A stretch of DNA of 64,000 bases from Euphorbia lathyris. Lineage: Eukaryota; Streptophyta; Magnoliopsida; Malpighiales; Euphorbiaceae. The position numbers and the translations under genes were made by a program. A model generated the notes under the pieces. The model had not been told where the DNA came from. It saw only the letters and a program-made list of their open reading frames with translations, and did no database searches. Positions within the stretch are counted from its first letter, which is position 1, and each line of letters starts with the position of its first letter. This document shows, piece after piece, positions 9,105-21,038 of the stretch. The stretch lies in contig NC_088916.1 in NCBI RefSeq assembly GCF_963576675.1, positions 84,089,501 to 84,153,500 on the forward strand, read 5' to 3'.

Positions 9105-10370
9105 ACCTCCCTAACTCCCATATATGAACAAATTGTGACCCTGAACAAAAGCAATTCAATAGGTTTCTTTTTCTTGGGCAAACATCACACACAACTTATT
9201 AGGAGAGAAATGGGTTCGATCCAATCTGTGCAAGAATTGTATACAATCAAAGTGGATGATACAATTTCGGTCAGTCAAAGAAAAATTTAATGGTCTAACA
9301 AAATTTCAAACATATTTATTGTATAATGGAAAATGAAAATCTCAAAAGTTGTACTAAATATAAGTCAATGGTATAATTCGGTTCGATCTTAAAGAAAAAA
9401 AAACAACCGCTCAATCAAATTATGTATCTTTTTATCCTTTTAATCGGTCCAGTTCAAAATCTCCAGTATCCATGCTCCCCTAGAAGTTATGACGTAGGTT
9501 TGCTAAATCTACAATTCTTGATTTAACACTCAAATGATTTTTAAGAGCAAGCCAAAGAATGAATCCAATTTAAACATAATCTAGAGTTAAACATAATCTT
9601 TAACACTCAACACCTAATTAAAATCCATACTCATCACCTAAAATCCATACTCAGTTATTTTATCAAACCTTATTTAGATATATAACTTCCCATATGTGCT
9701 TAAGAATACCAACTTTTCATTTTCTCATCCCAAAAACTAATCTAGATAAATACTTCCAACTGTGTAATAAATGCAAAATCTTGCATAAAATAAGAACAAT
9801 AAATATGTCATGACACCTCTAAATTTAGTCTAAAAGATTGATTGGTTTCCTGAATTTTGGAAATATCTTATTAAGGTTTTAAACTTACTTAGAATGACCT
9901 ACTAACCTTTTAAGATTTCTTCAATTGTTAATACTATCTAGTTCTTCAATTGGAGAGACCTAAATCAAGTTCTTCAATTGTACATTACATTATCTAGTAA
10001 AAAAATGTATCGCATTTAACCATTAATGACATACTATGCTGACAATAGCGGCAATGATCTTTAGATCAACCACTGGCCTTAAAGATCAGTTTAGCAATAT
10101 TGTAAATCGATCTTACATGTAGCAAATTTTGATCATTAAATATTTAGCAAATGTATCTCTTATGTGATACATACGACATTCCAACTATATAAGGGTAGCA
10201 ATTTATATAAATCACAAAAAAAAATGCACTAAAGATAACCAATCTTCAAACTATCACATATTAATATAAAAGATGTTGTTTGGCAGTAATTAGCTATCAG
10301 CTTAATGTTTTTGTTCAATTAGTCTCATAATGGACCAGAGCCTCTTAGATTAACACTACAAGAAAAATAA

Positions 10371-10605
10371 TAGATAGAAGAAAGGGTAGGACTGGTTTCG
10401 TTGGTCTACAATAATTGGTTAGCATGCATTTCAGGACCTTATTGCTGGTCAGAAATCAACATCCAGAACTGGTGCCGGAAACGGGACGTACGATCGAGGA
10501 TGTTGACTTAGTGGCACATAAGCTTATGAACCGCAATAGAGGTTCATTTCAGTTGCTCTCTGCCTTCAAGCTTGGAAATCGAGGCTTCATTTCCGCTGCT
10601 AACTG
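10371..10605 (+). pseudogene. FBW2-like exon 1 fragment, U3
   Basis: Only exon 1 from the breakpoint to the donor, plus the duplicated donor in the partial intron. In addition to the shared missing base it has GTACGATCG where other units have GTACGGTCG (Val to Ile in the open frame) and an A to T change at CTACAATAAT. No LRR exon follows, so it cannot make the protein. Confidence 0.75.
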
Positions 10606-10870
10606 GTAATTGATTATAAATGCTTTCCTATTTTTTGTGCTATTTCAATGTTTAATAACATTTCCGCTGCTAACTGGTAATTGATTATAAATGCTTTCCT
10701 ATTTTTTGTGCTATTTCAATGTTTAATAATGGTTTCTTTGATTCGACATATCATTGTAGAGAGTATAGTTATCGGTATTGAGATATGTCTGAATATCCAT
10801 TTGAATTTAACTTTCCTTAAGTTTCATATTTGAACATAGACATTTGATTTACATACATGAATCTATCTAT
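10371..10870 (+). repeat. Tandem unit U3 (subtype gamma), truncated after 500 bp
   Basis: Gamma units read GTAGGACTGG after the junction. U3 stops inside the F-box gene intron at ATCTATCTAT and passes abruptly into unrelated sequence X beginning at a 12-bp palindrome. It has no LRR exon, Elf1-like gene or SINE. U8 is broken at exactly the same base, so both derive from one event. Confidence 0.9.
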
Positions 10871-11808
10871 AGTGAAGCTTCACATCCAATAAAGTCTTGG
10901 ATATCATCTTAAAACTCGTGTGTAGCCTGCAAAAATTAAACAACACTTCCAAGATAATATACAAAGAAATGCAAGAGCAACCAAAGAAAATGAAAAAGAT
11001 ATCAAGATATTCTTATTCCAAGTAAAATATTAAAAACTAGAAGACAATAAGCATATGTCAATAAAAAATATATAGCCAGCAAACAATTAAAATTCAATTG
11101 CTCAAGATTTGAAAGTAATACCTCACAATTGGACTTGAATATCAAAACTTCATTGGATAATTTTGGAGTTTATCATAAATTTCACCTGAAAAAAAGTAAC
11201 AGTAGACAATATAATTTGATTTAGAGATGCAATTGATTCAATATTGATCAATAAATCACAGAGGATATGGAGGGGATTGTTGTCATACCTTTAGTAGAAT
11301 CTGTACAAAATTTGCAAGTCTCTAAGCAAAACTAGAAACGAACCAAATAAAAATAACACTTATATATTTCATGGACAAATTAAGGCGGGATGTATTAGTG
11401 GAAAAAAAATTTGCAAGGAAATTTTGGAGGGATTTTCACGAATTTAACTTTCCTCACAAAGGGTGAGATGGATCGAGCAGCCATTAAAGAGATAATGGCC
11501 AAAGTGCAGAAAATGGATAGTTATATCCACGTAAAACTACTCTGATATTTAATAATAATTAATAAAACTAATCATTGGTGGGTAGTTTGATGAACCCACG
11601 TTTAATAAATAGCTACCACATTTAATTGAATGAAAATTTAGTAAGGTATATTAATTACTACTCATATATTAGATTGTACCCTGTACAATGATTATTCATA
11701 TATTTTTTTTTTTAATCATTCATGGTGCTTGGATTAACAATAACGTCAAATATTTTCTATAGAAAACAATAATAATGTAATATAATATAATATCTCAATT
11801 AACAATTA
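10871..11808. other. Segment X, copy 1: unrelated AT-rich DNA between blocks
   Basis: No part of X occurs in the regular units. It begins with the perfect 12-bp palindrome GTGAAGCTTCAC (10872-10883) at the breakpoint. It is near-identical to 28536-29470, with only a handful of single-base differences. I see no ORF of note, no terminal repeats and no recognised domain. It leads into the TTACG satellite. Confidence 0.8.
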
Positions 11809-12110
11809 TGTTACGTTATTGAATGTTACTTAATTTACATTAGATTACGTCACGTTATGTAAAGCCACGTGACGTTACGTTACGTCACGTCACGTCACGT
11901 CACGTCACGTGACGTTACGTTACGTTACGTTACGTTAAGTTAAGTTATGTTATGTTATATTACGTTACGTTACGTTAATTTCCGTTACAGTAAAGTTACA
12001 TTGCGTTACGTCACGTCACGTTACGTTACGTTATGTTACATTACGTTACGTTACGTTACGTTATGTTACTCTAACTTATGTTATGTTAACTTACTATACG
12101 TTACTATACG
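11809..12110. repeat. TTACG satellite, short copy
   Basis: About 0.3 kb of the pentamer TTACG and its variants TTATG, TTACA and TCACG. It matches the first 300 bases of the long copy at 29471 almost exactly. It then stops at ACTATACGTTA and joins flank A (AAATTTTAGAGG) through a shared GTTA, which indicates a deletion of most of the satellite and most of flank A. Confidence 0.9.
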
Positions 12111-12374
12111 TTAAATTTTAGAGGTTATGATCAAATTGAATTGATAATATGATATTTACGTGTTTTGATTAAATTGAATTGATAATATGTTAAATTTTAG
12201 GGGTTTTGATTCCAATGGTCTTCATCTTCTTCTTCCCGGTGGGAGGATCTAAATCTGGATTTGCAGAAGAAAGAAAACATTGATAATGTTGAAATGTTCA
12301 AATGGTCTTCATCTTCTTTTTCCCGGTGGGAGGATCTAAATACGGAAATACTAGCACTCATACTCGCTCGAATC
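12111..12374 (+). repeat. Flank A, truncated copy before U4
   Basis: Only the last 260 bases or so of flank A remain, with an additional internal deletion relative to 2130-2200. It contains the 40-bp direct repeat and the F-box exon start. The leader ORF and TATA box are missing, so the U4 gene has lost the promoter seen in U1 and U9. Confidence 0.85.
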
Positions 12375-13332
12375 TAGATAGAAGAAAGGGTATGACTGGT
12401 TTCGTTGGTCTACAAAAATTGGTTAGCATGCATTTCAGGACCTTATTGCTGGTCAGAAATCAACATCCAGAACTGGTGCGGGAAACGGGACGTACGGTCG
12501 AGGATGTTGACTCAGTGGCACATAAGCTTATGAACCGCAATAGATGTTCATTTCAGTTGCTCTCTGCCTTCAAGCTTGGAAATCGAGGCTTCATTTCCGC
12601 TGCTAACTGGTAATTGATTATAAATGCTTTCCTATTTTTTGTGCTATTTCAATGTTTAATAACATTTCCGCTGCTAACTGGTAATTGATTATAAATGCTT
12701 TCCTATTTTTTGTGCTATTTCAATGTTTAATAATGGTTTCTTTGATTCGACATATCATTGTAGAGAGTATAGTTATCGGTATTGAGATATGTCTGAATAT
12801 CCATTTGAATTTAACTTTCCTTAAATTTCATATTTGAACATAGACATTTGATTTACATACATGAATCTATCTATATGTTTTCTGTATCCCTAGGGGGGAA
12901 ACCCTGAAAGTGCTAGAAATTCCAATGAGTGAAGTGACAGATAAAATGGTGGAAAGACATGCTGATTCACTAGTGAATTTAAGTGTTTTAGACATTAGTT
13001 ATTGTTTGAATATCACAAGCAAAGGGATTGGAGAATTTGGGAAAAACTGCAAAGGCCTAACTGAGCTGAGAAGAAACTTCAGATTTGTCTTGCTTAGTGA
13101 AATTGATAATAGTGAGGCTATGGTGATAGCAAATACAATGTCTGGTCTAAAGAAACTTGATATGTGTTTTGGGACTTTTGAAGAATTTGGTCTTCAAGCC
13201 GTACTTACTAATTGCAAGGCTCTTTCACATCTCAACATTCAAGGGTGTTGGAATGTGAATCTGGAAGGTGATGTTTTGGATAAGTGTTTGAAGTTTGAGT
13301 TTTTCAGTGAGAAAATATTTTATGTGCAGTAG
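12294..13332 (+). pseudogene. FBW2: FBW2-like F-box/LRR gene, U4 copy
   Basis: As in U1, the F-box start is present but broken by TAG (12375) and TGA (12393) and by the shared missing base. Private changes: Gly to Cys in exon 1 (NRNRCSF). Exon 1 ends at 12609 and exon 2 is 12894-13332. The first exon 2 codons read GGG GAA ACC, so Lys of the Gly-Lys-Thr junction is Glu, a change shared with U9. No promoter remains upstream. Confidence 0.7.
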
Positions 13333-16089
13333 CAGTATAGATATGGAGAGAGTTTGTTGGCTCGTTGAATTGGAAATGCATTTGAGAGACAACTTCTAGA
13401 TTGAGTTCTTCAAATATTGTATTAGGATGATGAATGCAATACAAAACATACATGTACCTTTGCTTAATCTTATTATGTTGATTTAGCTCTAACAACAGTT
13501 GATTTAGATAAAATTATTTTATAATAAAAGATTGATATGCTAGTAAAATTAAATTAAATATATTATTAATAAACTTACAAAAATCAGAGCTAACAAAAAA
13601 CGGTTCATTAGGATTGACGGTCTAAAATAAAAAAAAAAGTTTGGATGTAAGATTTGAGAAATTATAGTAATAAAAAATGGTGGAAATTAAATTTAATCTA
13701 AAAAAGTGGTCAGAAGTTTAATTTTAAAACTCTAAAATAATTAGAAAGTAATATTATGATTATTGAATGTTGACTAAATACGTTGTGTTGTCCGTATTTC
13801 GATTCCAAATTAACCTTTCGACGCATACCCATTATGTTGTCTTTTAGTTTTAATTTTTGGGATTTTTATTAAATTGAATTGATAGTCTCATAGGTAGGGT
13901 CTCTAATTGAATTGATAGGATTTTGATTTTAGGGTTGAATTGAATTGAATTGATAATGTTATATTTTCACTTGCACATTGAATCGATAGGTATGGTCTCT
14001 AATTGAATTGATAGGATTTTGATTTTAATGATCTTTACGTTACTTCCATTAACCTCCAATTTGGAGGTTAGAGTTTGGAACGTTAAAGGGAGATAAACAA
14101 CAATTGTATTAAACGACAACTGTATTTATTATCGTCAAATATATTTAATATATTTAATATAGGAAGTTTTACTTATTGAGAAGGTAGACTAGTGTTCCAT
14201 ATTAATCCTACTTTTTGTGTATATATATTGTGTATATTCTAATTTTCTATCTAAGGAGACCAACATTCTAGACAAATTCTTCTATAACTTGATTGGTATC
14301 AATTTGAGTGTATACATAAACACTCAAATAAGTGAGTAATCGTAAATGGCAAAAATAAAAAGAAAAGCAACTAAGAAGTTGGAAAAGAGTTTCGCTTGTC
14401 CTGTTTGTCGTCATCCTAACTCAGTTCAGTGTGCCATCAATAAGATAATGAGAATTAGAGAAGCTTTTTGTTGTGTATGCAAAGAAAGCTACACCACTCG
14501 ATGCATCAATTCAACTGAACATATCGACATTTATAGCGAATGGATTGATGAGTGCGAAGGAGCAAATCAATAGACTATTATTTGATTTCTCCATTTTCAT
14601 CTTCTTCTTAATTAGGTTTTTCTGTTCATTTTTTATTTGTAATGATGTTATTCATGAGGAGAGGAGGTTTTCCTACTCTATTTATTAATCCTTACAAGTG
14701 TTATGAAGCTATTACCGAGATAATTAAGAACTAAAATATTAATTGGATGCCTTAAGGTTTTTTTTTTTTTTTTTTCATTGAAAACTTTTTCTTTTCCACT
14801 CAATGGTTATCTTTTCCACTCGAACCTCCCTAACTCCCATATATGAACAAATTGTGACCCTGAACAAAAGCAATTCAATAGGTTTCTTTTTCTTGGGCAA
14901 ACATCACGCACAACTTATTAGGAGAGAAATGGGTTCGATCCAATCTGTGCAAGAATTGTATACAATCAAAGTGGATGATACAATTTCGGTCAGTCAAAGA
15001 AAAATTTAATGGTCTAACAAAATTTCAAACATATTTATTGTATAATGGAAAATGAAAATCTCAAAAGTTGTACTAAATATAAGTCAATGGTATAATTCGG
15101 TTCGATCTTAAAGAAAAAAAAACAACCGTTCAATCAAATTATGTATCTTTTTATCCTTTTAATCCGTCCAGTTCAAAATCTCCAGTATCCATGCTCCCCT
15201 ACAAGTTATGACGTAGGTTTGCTAAATCTGCAATTCTTGATTTAACACTCAAATGATTTTTAAGAGCAAGCCAAAGAATGAATCCAATTTAAACATAATC
15301 TAGAGTTAAACATAATCTTTAACACTCAACACCTAATTAAAATCCATACTCATCACCTAAAATCCATACTCAGTTATTTTATCAAACCTTATTTAGATAT
15401 ATAACTTCCCATATGTGCTTAAGAATACCAACTTTTCATTTTCTCATCCCAAAAACTAATCTAGATAAATACTTCCAACTGTGTAATAAATGCAAAATCT
15501 TGCATAAAATAAGAACAATAAATATGTCATGACACCTCTAAATTTAGTCTAAAAGATTGATTGGTTTCCTGAATTTTGGAAATATCTTATTAAGGTTTTA
15601 AACTTACTTAGAATGACCTACTAACCTTTTAAGATTTCTTCAATTGTAAATACTATCTAGTTCTTCAATTGGAGAGACCTAAATCAAGTTCTTCAATTGT
15701 ACATTACATTATCTAGTAAAAATATGTATCGCATTTAACCATTAATGACATACTATGCTGACAATAGCGGCAATGATCTTTAGATCAACCACTGGCCTTA
15801 AAGATCAGTTTAGCAATATTGTAAATCGATCTTACATGTAGCAAATTTTGATCATTAAATATTTAGCAAATGTATCTCTTATGTGATACATACGACATTC
15901 CAACTATATAAGGGTAGCAATTTATATAAATCACAAAAAAAAATGCACTAAAGATAACCAATCTTCAAACTATCACATATTAATATAAAAGATGTTGTTT
16001 GGCAGTAATTAGCTATCAGCTTAATGTTTTTGTTCAATTAGTCCCATAATGGACCAGAGCCTCTTAGATTAACACTACAAGAAAAATAA
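12375..16089 (+). repeat. Tandem unit U4 (subtype alpha), 3715 bp, SINE deleted
   Basis: Order as in U1, but about 255 bp carrying the SINE and its left neighbourhood are gone. At 14810-14830 the join reads CTTTTCCACTC, then TCTTTTCCACTCGAACC. A local copy of CTTTTCCACTC abuts ACTCGAACC from the end of the SINE, suggesting template switching at ACTC. Spacers otherwise hold no gene. Confidence 0.85.
14346..14573 (+). CDS. ELOF1: Elf1/ELOF1-like protein, U4 copy
   Basis: 75 aa, zinc cysteines intact. It differs from the U1 protein only by Met37 to Ile in the loop before the second cysteine pair. The upstream TATA box and hairpin are kept. Confidence 0.8.
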   Translation: MAKIKRKATKKLEKSFACPVCRHPNSVQCAINKIMRIREAFCCVCKESYTTRCINSTEHIDIYSEWIDECEGANQ

Positions 16090-17046
16090 TAGATAGAAGA
16101 AAGGGTATGGCTGGTTTCGTTGGTCTACAAAAATTGGTTAGCATGCATTTCAGGACCTTATTGCTGGTCAGAAATCAACATCCAGAACTGGTGCCGGAAA
16201 CGGGACGTACGGTCGAGGATGTTGACTTAGTGGTACATAAGCTTATGAACCGCAATAGAGGTTCATTTCAGTTGCTCTCTGCCTTCAAGCTTGGAAATCG
16301 AGGCTTCATTTCCGCTGCTAACTGGTAATTGTTATAAATGCTTTCCTATTTTTTGTGCTATTTCAATGTTTAATAACATTTCCGCTGCTAACTGGTAATT
16401 GATTATAAATGCTTTCCTATTTTTTGTGCTATTTCAATGTTTAATAATGGTTTCTTTGATTCGACATATCATTGTAGAGAGTATAGTTATCGGTATTGAG
16501 ATATGTCTGAATATCCATTTGAATTTAACTTTCCTTAAGTTTCATATTTGAACATAGACATTTGATTTACATACATGAATCTATCTATATGTTTTCTGTA
16601 TCCCTAGGGGTAAAACCCTGAAAGTGCTAGAAATTCCAATGGGTGAAGTGACAGATAAAATGGTGGAAAGACATGCTGATTCACTAGTGAATTTAAGTGT
16701 TTTAGACATTAGTTATTGTTTGAATATCACAAGCAAAGGGATTGGAGAATTTGGGAAAAACTGCAAAGGCCTAACTGAGCTGAGAAGAAACTTCAGATTT
16801 GTCTTGCTTAGTGAAATTGATAATAGTGAGGCTATGGTGATAGGAAATACAATGTCGGGTCTAAAGAAACTTGACATGTGTTTTGGGACGTTTGAAGAAT
16901 TTGGTCTTCAAGCCGTACTTACTAATTGCAAGGCTCTTTCACATCTCAACATTCAAGGGTGTTGGAATGTGAATCTGGAAGGTGATGTTTTGGATAAGTG
17001 TTTGAAGTTTGAGTTTTTCAGTGAGAAAATATTTTATGTGCAGTAG
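16090..17046 (+). pseudogene. FBW2: FBW2-like F-box/LRR gene, U5 copy, 5'-truncated
   Basis: Starts at the CACTA fusion. Exon 1 ends at 16324 and exon 2 is 16608-17046. Private changes: Ala to Val in exon 1 (LVVHKL), Ala to Gly in exon 2 (VIGNTM). The intron reads GTAATTGTTATAA, having lost GA close to the first donor. It shares silent changes (TCG for Ser, GAC for Asp) with U6 and U10. Confidence 0.7.
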
Positions 17047-18080
17047 CAGTATAGATATGGAGAGAGTTTGTTGGCTCGTTGAATTGGAAATGCATTTGAG
17101 AGACAACTTCTAGATTGAGTTCTTCAAATATTGTATTAGGATGATGAATGCAATACAAAACATAAATGTACCTTTGCTTAATCTTATTATGTTGATTTAG
17201 CTCTAACAACAGTTGATTTAGATAAAATTATTTTATAATAAAAGATTGATATGCTAGTAAAATTAAATTAAATATATTATTAATAAACTTACAAAAATCA
17301 GAGCTAACAAAAAACGGTTCATTAGGATTGACGGTCTAAAATAAAAAAAAAAGTTTGGATGTAAGATTTGAGAAATTATAGTAATAAAAAATGGTGGAAA
17401 TTAAATTTAATCTAAAAAAGTGGTCAGAAGTTTAATTTTAAAACTCTAAAATAATTAGAAAGTAAGATTATGATTATTGAATGTTGACTAAATACGTTGT
17501 GTTGTCCGTATTTCGATTCCAAATTAACCTTTCGACGCATACCCATTATGTTGTCTTTTAGTGTTTTAATTTTTGGGATTTTTATTAAATTGAATTGATA
17601 GTCTCATAGGTAGGGTCTCTAATTGAATTGATAGGATTTTGATTTTAGGGTTGAATTGAATTGAATTGATAATGTTATATTTTCACTTGCACATTGAATC
17701 GATAGGTATGGTCTCTAATTGAATTGATAGGATTTTGATTTTAATGATCTTTACGTTACTTCCATTAACCCCCAATTTGGAGGTTAGAGTTTGGAACGTT
17801 AAAGGGAGATAAACAACAATTGTATTAAACGACAACTGTATTTATTATCGTCAAATATATTTAATATATTTAATATAGTAAATTGTATTTAATATAGGAA
17901 GTTTTACTTATTGAGAAGGTAGACTAGTGTTCCATATTAATCCTACTTTTTGTGTATATATATTGTGTATATTCTAATTTTCTATCTAAGGAGACCAACA
18001 TTCTAGAAAAATTCTTCTATAACTTGATTGGTATCAATTTGAGTGTATACATAAACACTCAAATAAGTGAGTAATCGTAA

Positions 18081-18308
18081 ATGGCAAAAACAAAAAGAAA
18101 AGCAACTAAGAAGTTGGAAAAGAGTTTCGCTTGTACTGTTTGTCGTCATCCTAACTCAGTTTAGTGTGCCATCAATAAGATAATGAGAATGAGAGAAGAT
18201 TTTTGTTGTGTATGCAAAGAAAGCTACACCACTCGATGCATCAATTCAACTGAACATATCGACATTTATAGCGAATGGATTGATGAGTGCGAAGGAGCAA
18301 ATCAATAG
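18081..18308 (+). pseudogene. Elf1/ELOF1-like gene, U5 copy, nonsense mutation
   Basis: Gln28 (CAG) is TAG at 18162-18164, cutting the protein after the first cysteine pair. Two further missense changes hit conserved positions: Pro19 to Thr inside CPVC, and Ala40 to Asp before CCVC. It also carries the Thr4 marker shared with U2 and U10. It is clearly inactive as a zinc-ribbon protein. Confidence 0.9.
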
Positions 18309-18676
18309 ACTATTATTTGATTTCTCCATTTTCATCTTCTTATTAATTAGGTTTTTCTGTTCATTTTTTATTTGTAATGATGTTATTCATGAGGAGAGGA
18401 GGTTTTCCTACTCTATTTATTAATCCTTACAAGTGTTATGAAGCTATTACCGAGATAATTAAGAACTAAAATATTAATTGGATGCCTTAAGGTTTTTTTT
18501 TTTTTTCATTGAAAACTTTTTCTTTTCTACTCCATGGTTATGTTTTCACATAATGGAGCTTAATCAACAAATAATGGAATAAGGCAATGTTAAATAAATA
18601 TGATGGATTGATATCTTAATATTTTAGTTTTATAATCGAAATAACACCTTTAATCAATCACCTCCCTAACTCCCAT

Positions 18677-18811
18677 TTTTTTTGGGCGGCCCGGTCGCAC
18701 TACGCGTCCACGCTGAGCGAGGGTCCGGGGAGGGGTCCCACCACAAGGGTGTACTGGGGACAAGCCTTCCCCTGCCAATTTATTTGGCAAGAGGCCGCTC
18801 CTAAGACTCGA
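18677..18811 (-). mobile_element. Au SINE, U5 copy
   Basis: Same insertion as in U1. It has one private C to A change (GCGTCCACGC). The TSD is intact on both sides (18660-18676 and 18812-18828). Confidence 0.8.
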
Positions 18812-20079
18812 ACCTCCCTAACTCCCATATATGAACAAATTGTGACCCTGAACAAAAGCAATTCAATAGGTTTCTTTTTCTTGGGCAAACATCACACACA
18901 ACTTATTAGGAGAGAAATGGGTTCGATCCAATCTGTGCAAGAATTGTATACAATCAAAGTGGATGATACAATTTCGGTCAGTCAAAGAAAAATTTAATGG
19001 TCTAACAAAATTTCAAACATATTTATTGTATAATGGAAAATGAAAATCTCAAAAGTTGTACTAAATATAAGTCAATGGTATAATTCGGTTCGATCTTAAA
19101 GAAAAAAAAACAACCGTTCAATCAAATTATGTATCTTTTTATCCTTTTAATCCGTCCAGTTCAAAATCTCCAGTATCCATGCTCCCCTACAAGTTATGAC
19201 GTAGGTTTGCTAAATCTGCAATTCTTGATTTAACACTCAAATGATTTTTAAGAGCAAGCCAAAGAATGAATCCAATTTAAACATAATCTAGAGTTAAACA
19301 TAATCTTTAACACTCAACACCTAATTAAAATCCATACTCATCACCTAAAATCCATACTCAGTTATTTTATCAAACCTTATTTAGATATATAACTTCCCAT
19401 ATGTGCTTAAGAATACCAACTTTTCATTTTCTCATCCCAAAAACTAATCTAGATAAATACTTCCAACTGTGTAATAAATGCAAAATCTTGCATAAAATAA
19501 GAACAATAAATATGTCATGACACCTCTAAATTTAGTCTAAAAGATTGATTGGTTTCCTGAATTTTGGTAATATCTTATTAAGGTTTTAAACTTACTTAGA
19601 ATGACCTACTAACCTTTTAAGATTTCTTCAATTGTAAATACTATCTAGTTCTTCAATTGGAGAGACCTAAATCAAGTTCTTCAATTGTACATTACATTAT
19701 CTAGTAAAAAAAATGTATCGCATTTAACCATTAATGACATACTATGCTGACAATAGCGGCAATGATCTTTAGATCAACCACTGGCCTTAAAGATCAGTTT
19801 AGCAATATTGTAAATCGATCTTACATGTAGCAAATTTTGATCATTAAATATTTAGCAAATGTATCTCTTATGTGATACATACGACATTCCAACTATATAA
19901 GGGTAGCAATTTATATAAATCACAAAAAAAAAATGCACTAAAGATAACCAATCTTCAAACTATCACATATTAATATAAAAGATGTTGTTTGGCAGTAATT
20001 AGCTATCAGCTTAATGTTTTTGTTCAATTAGTCCCATAATGGACCAGAGCCTCTTAGATTAACACTACAAGAAAAATAA

Positions 20080-21038
20080 TAGATAGAAGAAAGGGTAGGA
20101 CTGGTTTCGTTGGTCTACAAAAATTGGTTAGCATGCATTTCAGGACCTTATTGCTGGTCAGAAATCAACATCCAGAACTGGTGCCGGAAACGGGACGTAC
20201 GCGTCGAGGATGTTGACTTAGTGGCACATAAGCTTATGAACCGCAATAGAGGTTCATTTCAGTTGCTCTCTGCCTTCAAGCTTGGAAATCGAGGCTTCAT
20301 TTCCGCTGCTAACTGGTAATTGATTATAAATGCTTTCCTATTTTTTGTGCTATTTCAATGTTTAATAACATTTCCGCTGCTAACTGGTAATTGATTATAA
20401 ATGCTTTCCTATTTTTTGTGCTATTTCAATGTTTAATAATGGTTTCTTTGATTCGACATATCATTGTAGAGAGTATAGTTATCGGTATTGAGATATGTCT
20501 GAATATCCATTTGAATTTAACTTTCCTTAAGTTTCATATTTGAACATAGACATTTGATTTACATACATGAATCTATCTATATGTTTTCTGTATCCCTAGG
20601 GGGAAAACCCTGAAAGTGCTAGAAATTCCAATGGGTGAAGTGACAGATAAAATGGTGGAAAGACATGCTGATTCACTAGTGAATTTAAGTGTTTTAGACA
20701 TTAGTTATTGTTTGAATATCACAAGCAAAGGGATTGGAGAATTTGGGAAAAACTGCAAAGGCCTAACTGAGCTGAGAAGAAACTTCAGATTTGTCTTGCT
20801 TAGTGAAATTGATAATAGTGAGGCTATGGTGATAGCAAATACAATGTCGGGTCTAAAGAAACTTGACATGTGTTTTGGGACTTTTGAAGAATTTGGTCTT
20901 CAAGCCGTACTTACTAATTGCAAGGCTCTTTCATATCTCAACATTCAAGGGTGTTGGAATGTGAATCTGGAAGGTGATGTTTTGGATAAGTGTTTGAAGT
21001 TTGAGTTTTTCAGTGAGAAAATATTTTATGTGCAGTAG
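20080..21038 (+). pseudogene. FBW2: FBW2-like F-box/LRR gene, U6 copy, frame restored after F-box
   Basis: At about 20200 this copy has CGTACGCGTCGAGG where all others have CGTACGGTCGAGG. The extra base makes one continuous frame from VGLVSLVYKNW through ISGPYCWSEINIQNWC and VEDVDLVAHKLMNRNR to the donor (20316), then exon 2 (20600-21038). ISGPYCW and INIQNW align with FBW2 just after its F-box. The first half of the F-box is still missing and no in-frame ATG precedes ATG in KLMNRN. Exon 2 has one private change, His to Tyr. It is the best preserved copy but still 5'-truncated. Confidence 0.7.

Larger units (their letters stand above)
6380..10370 (+). repeat. Tandem unit U2 (subtype beta), 3991 bp
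   Basis: Same gene order as U1. Beta units read GTATGGCTGG after the junction. U2 has a 20-bp duplication (about 8160-8185) in the AT-rich tract before the Elf1-like gene that U1, U4 and U7 lack. Spacers hold no gene. Confidence 0.9.
16090..20079 (+). repeat. Tandem unit U5 (subtype beta), 3990 bp
   Basis: Complete unit with all parts present. It carries the only Elf1-like copy with a nonsense codon and a 2-bp deletion just inside the F-box gene intron. It also has the 20-bp duplication (about 17870-17895) shared with U2. Spacers hold no gene. Confidence 0.9.
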
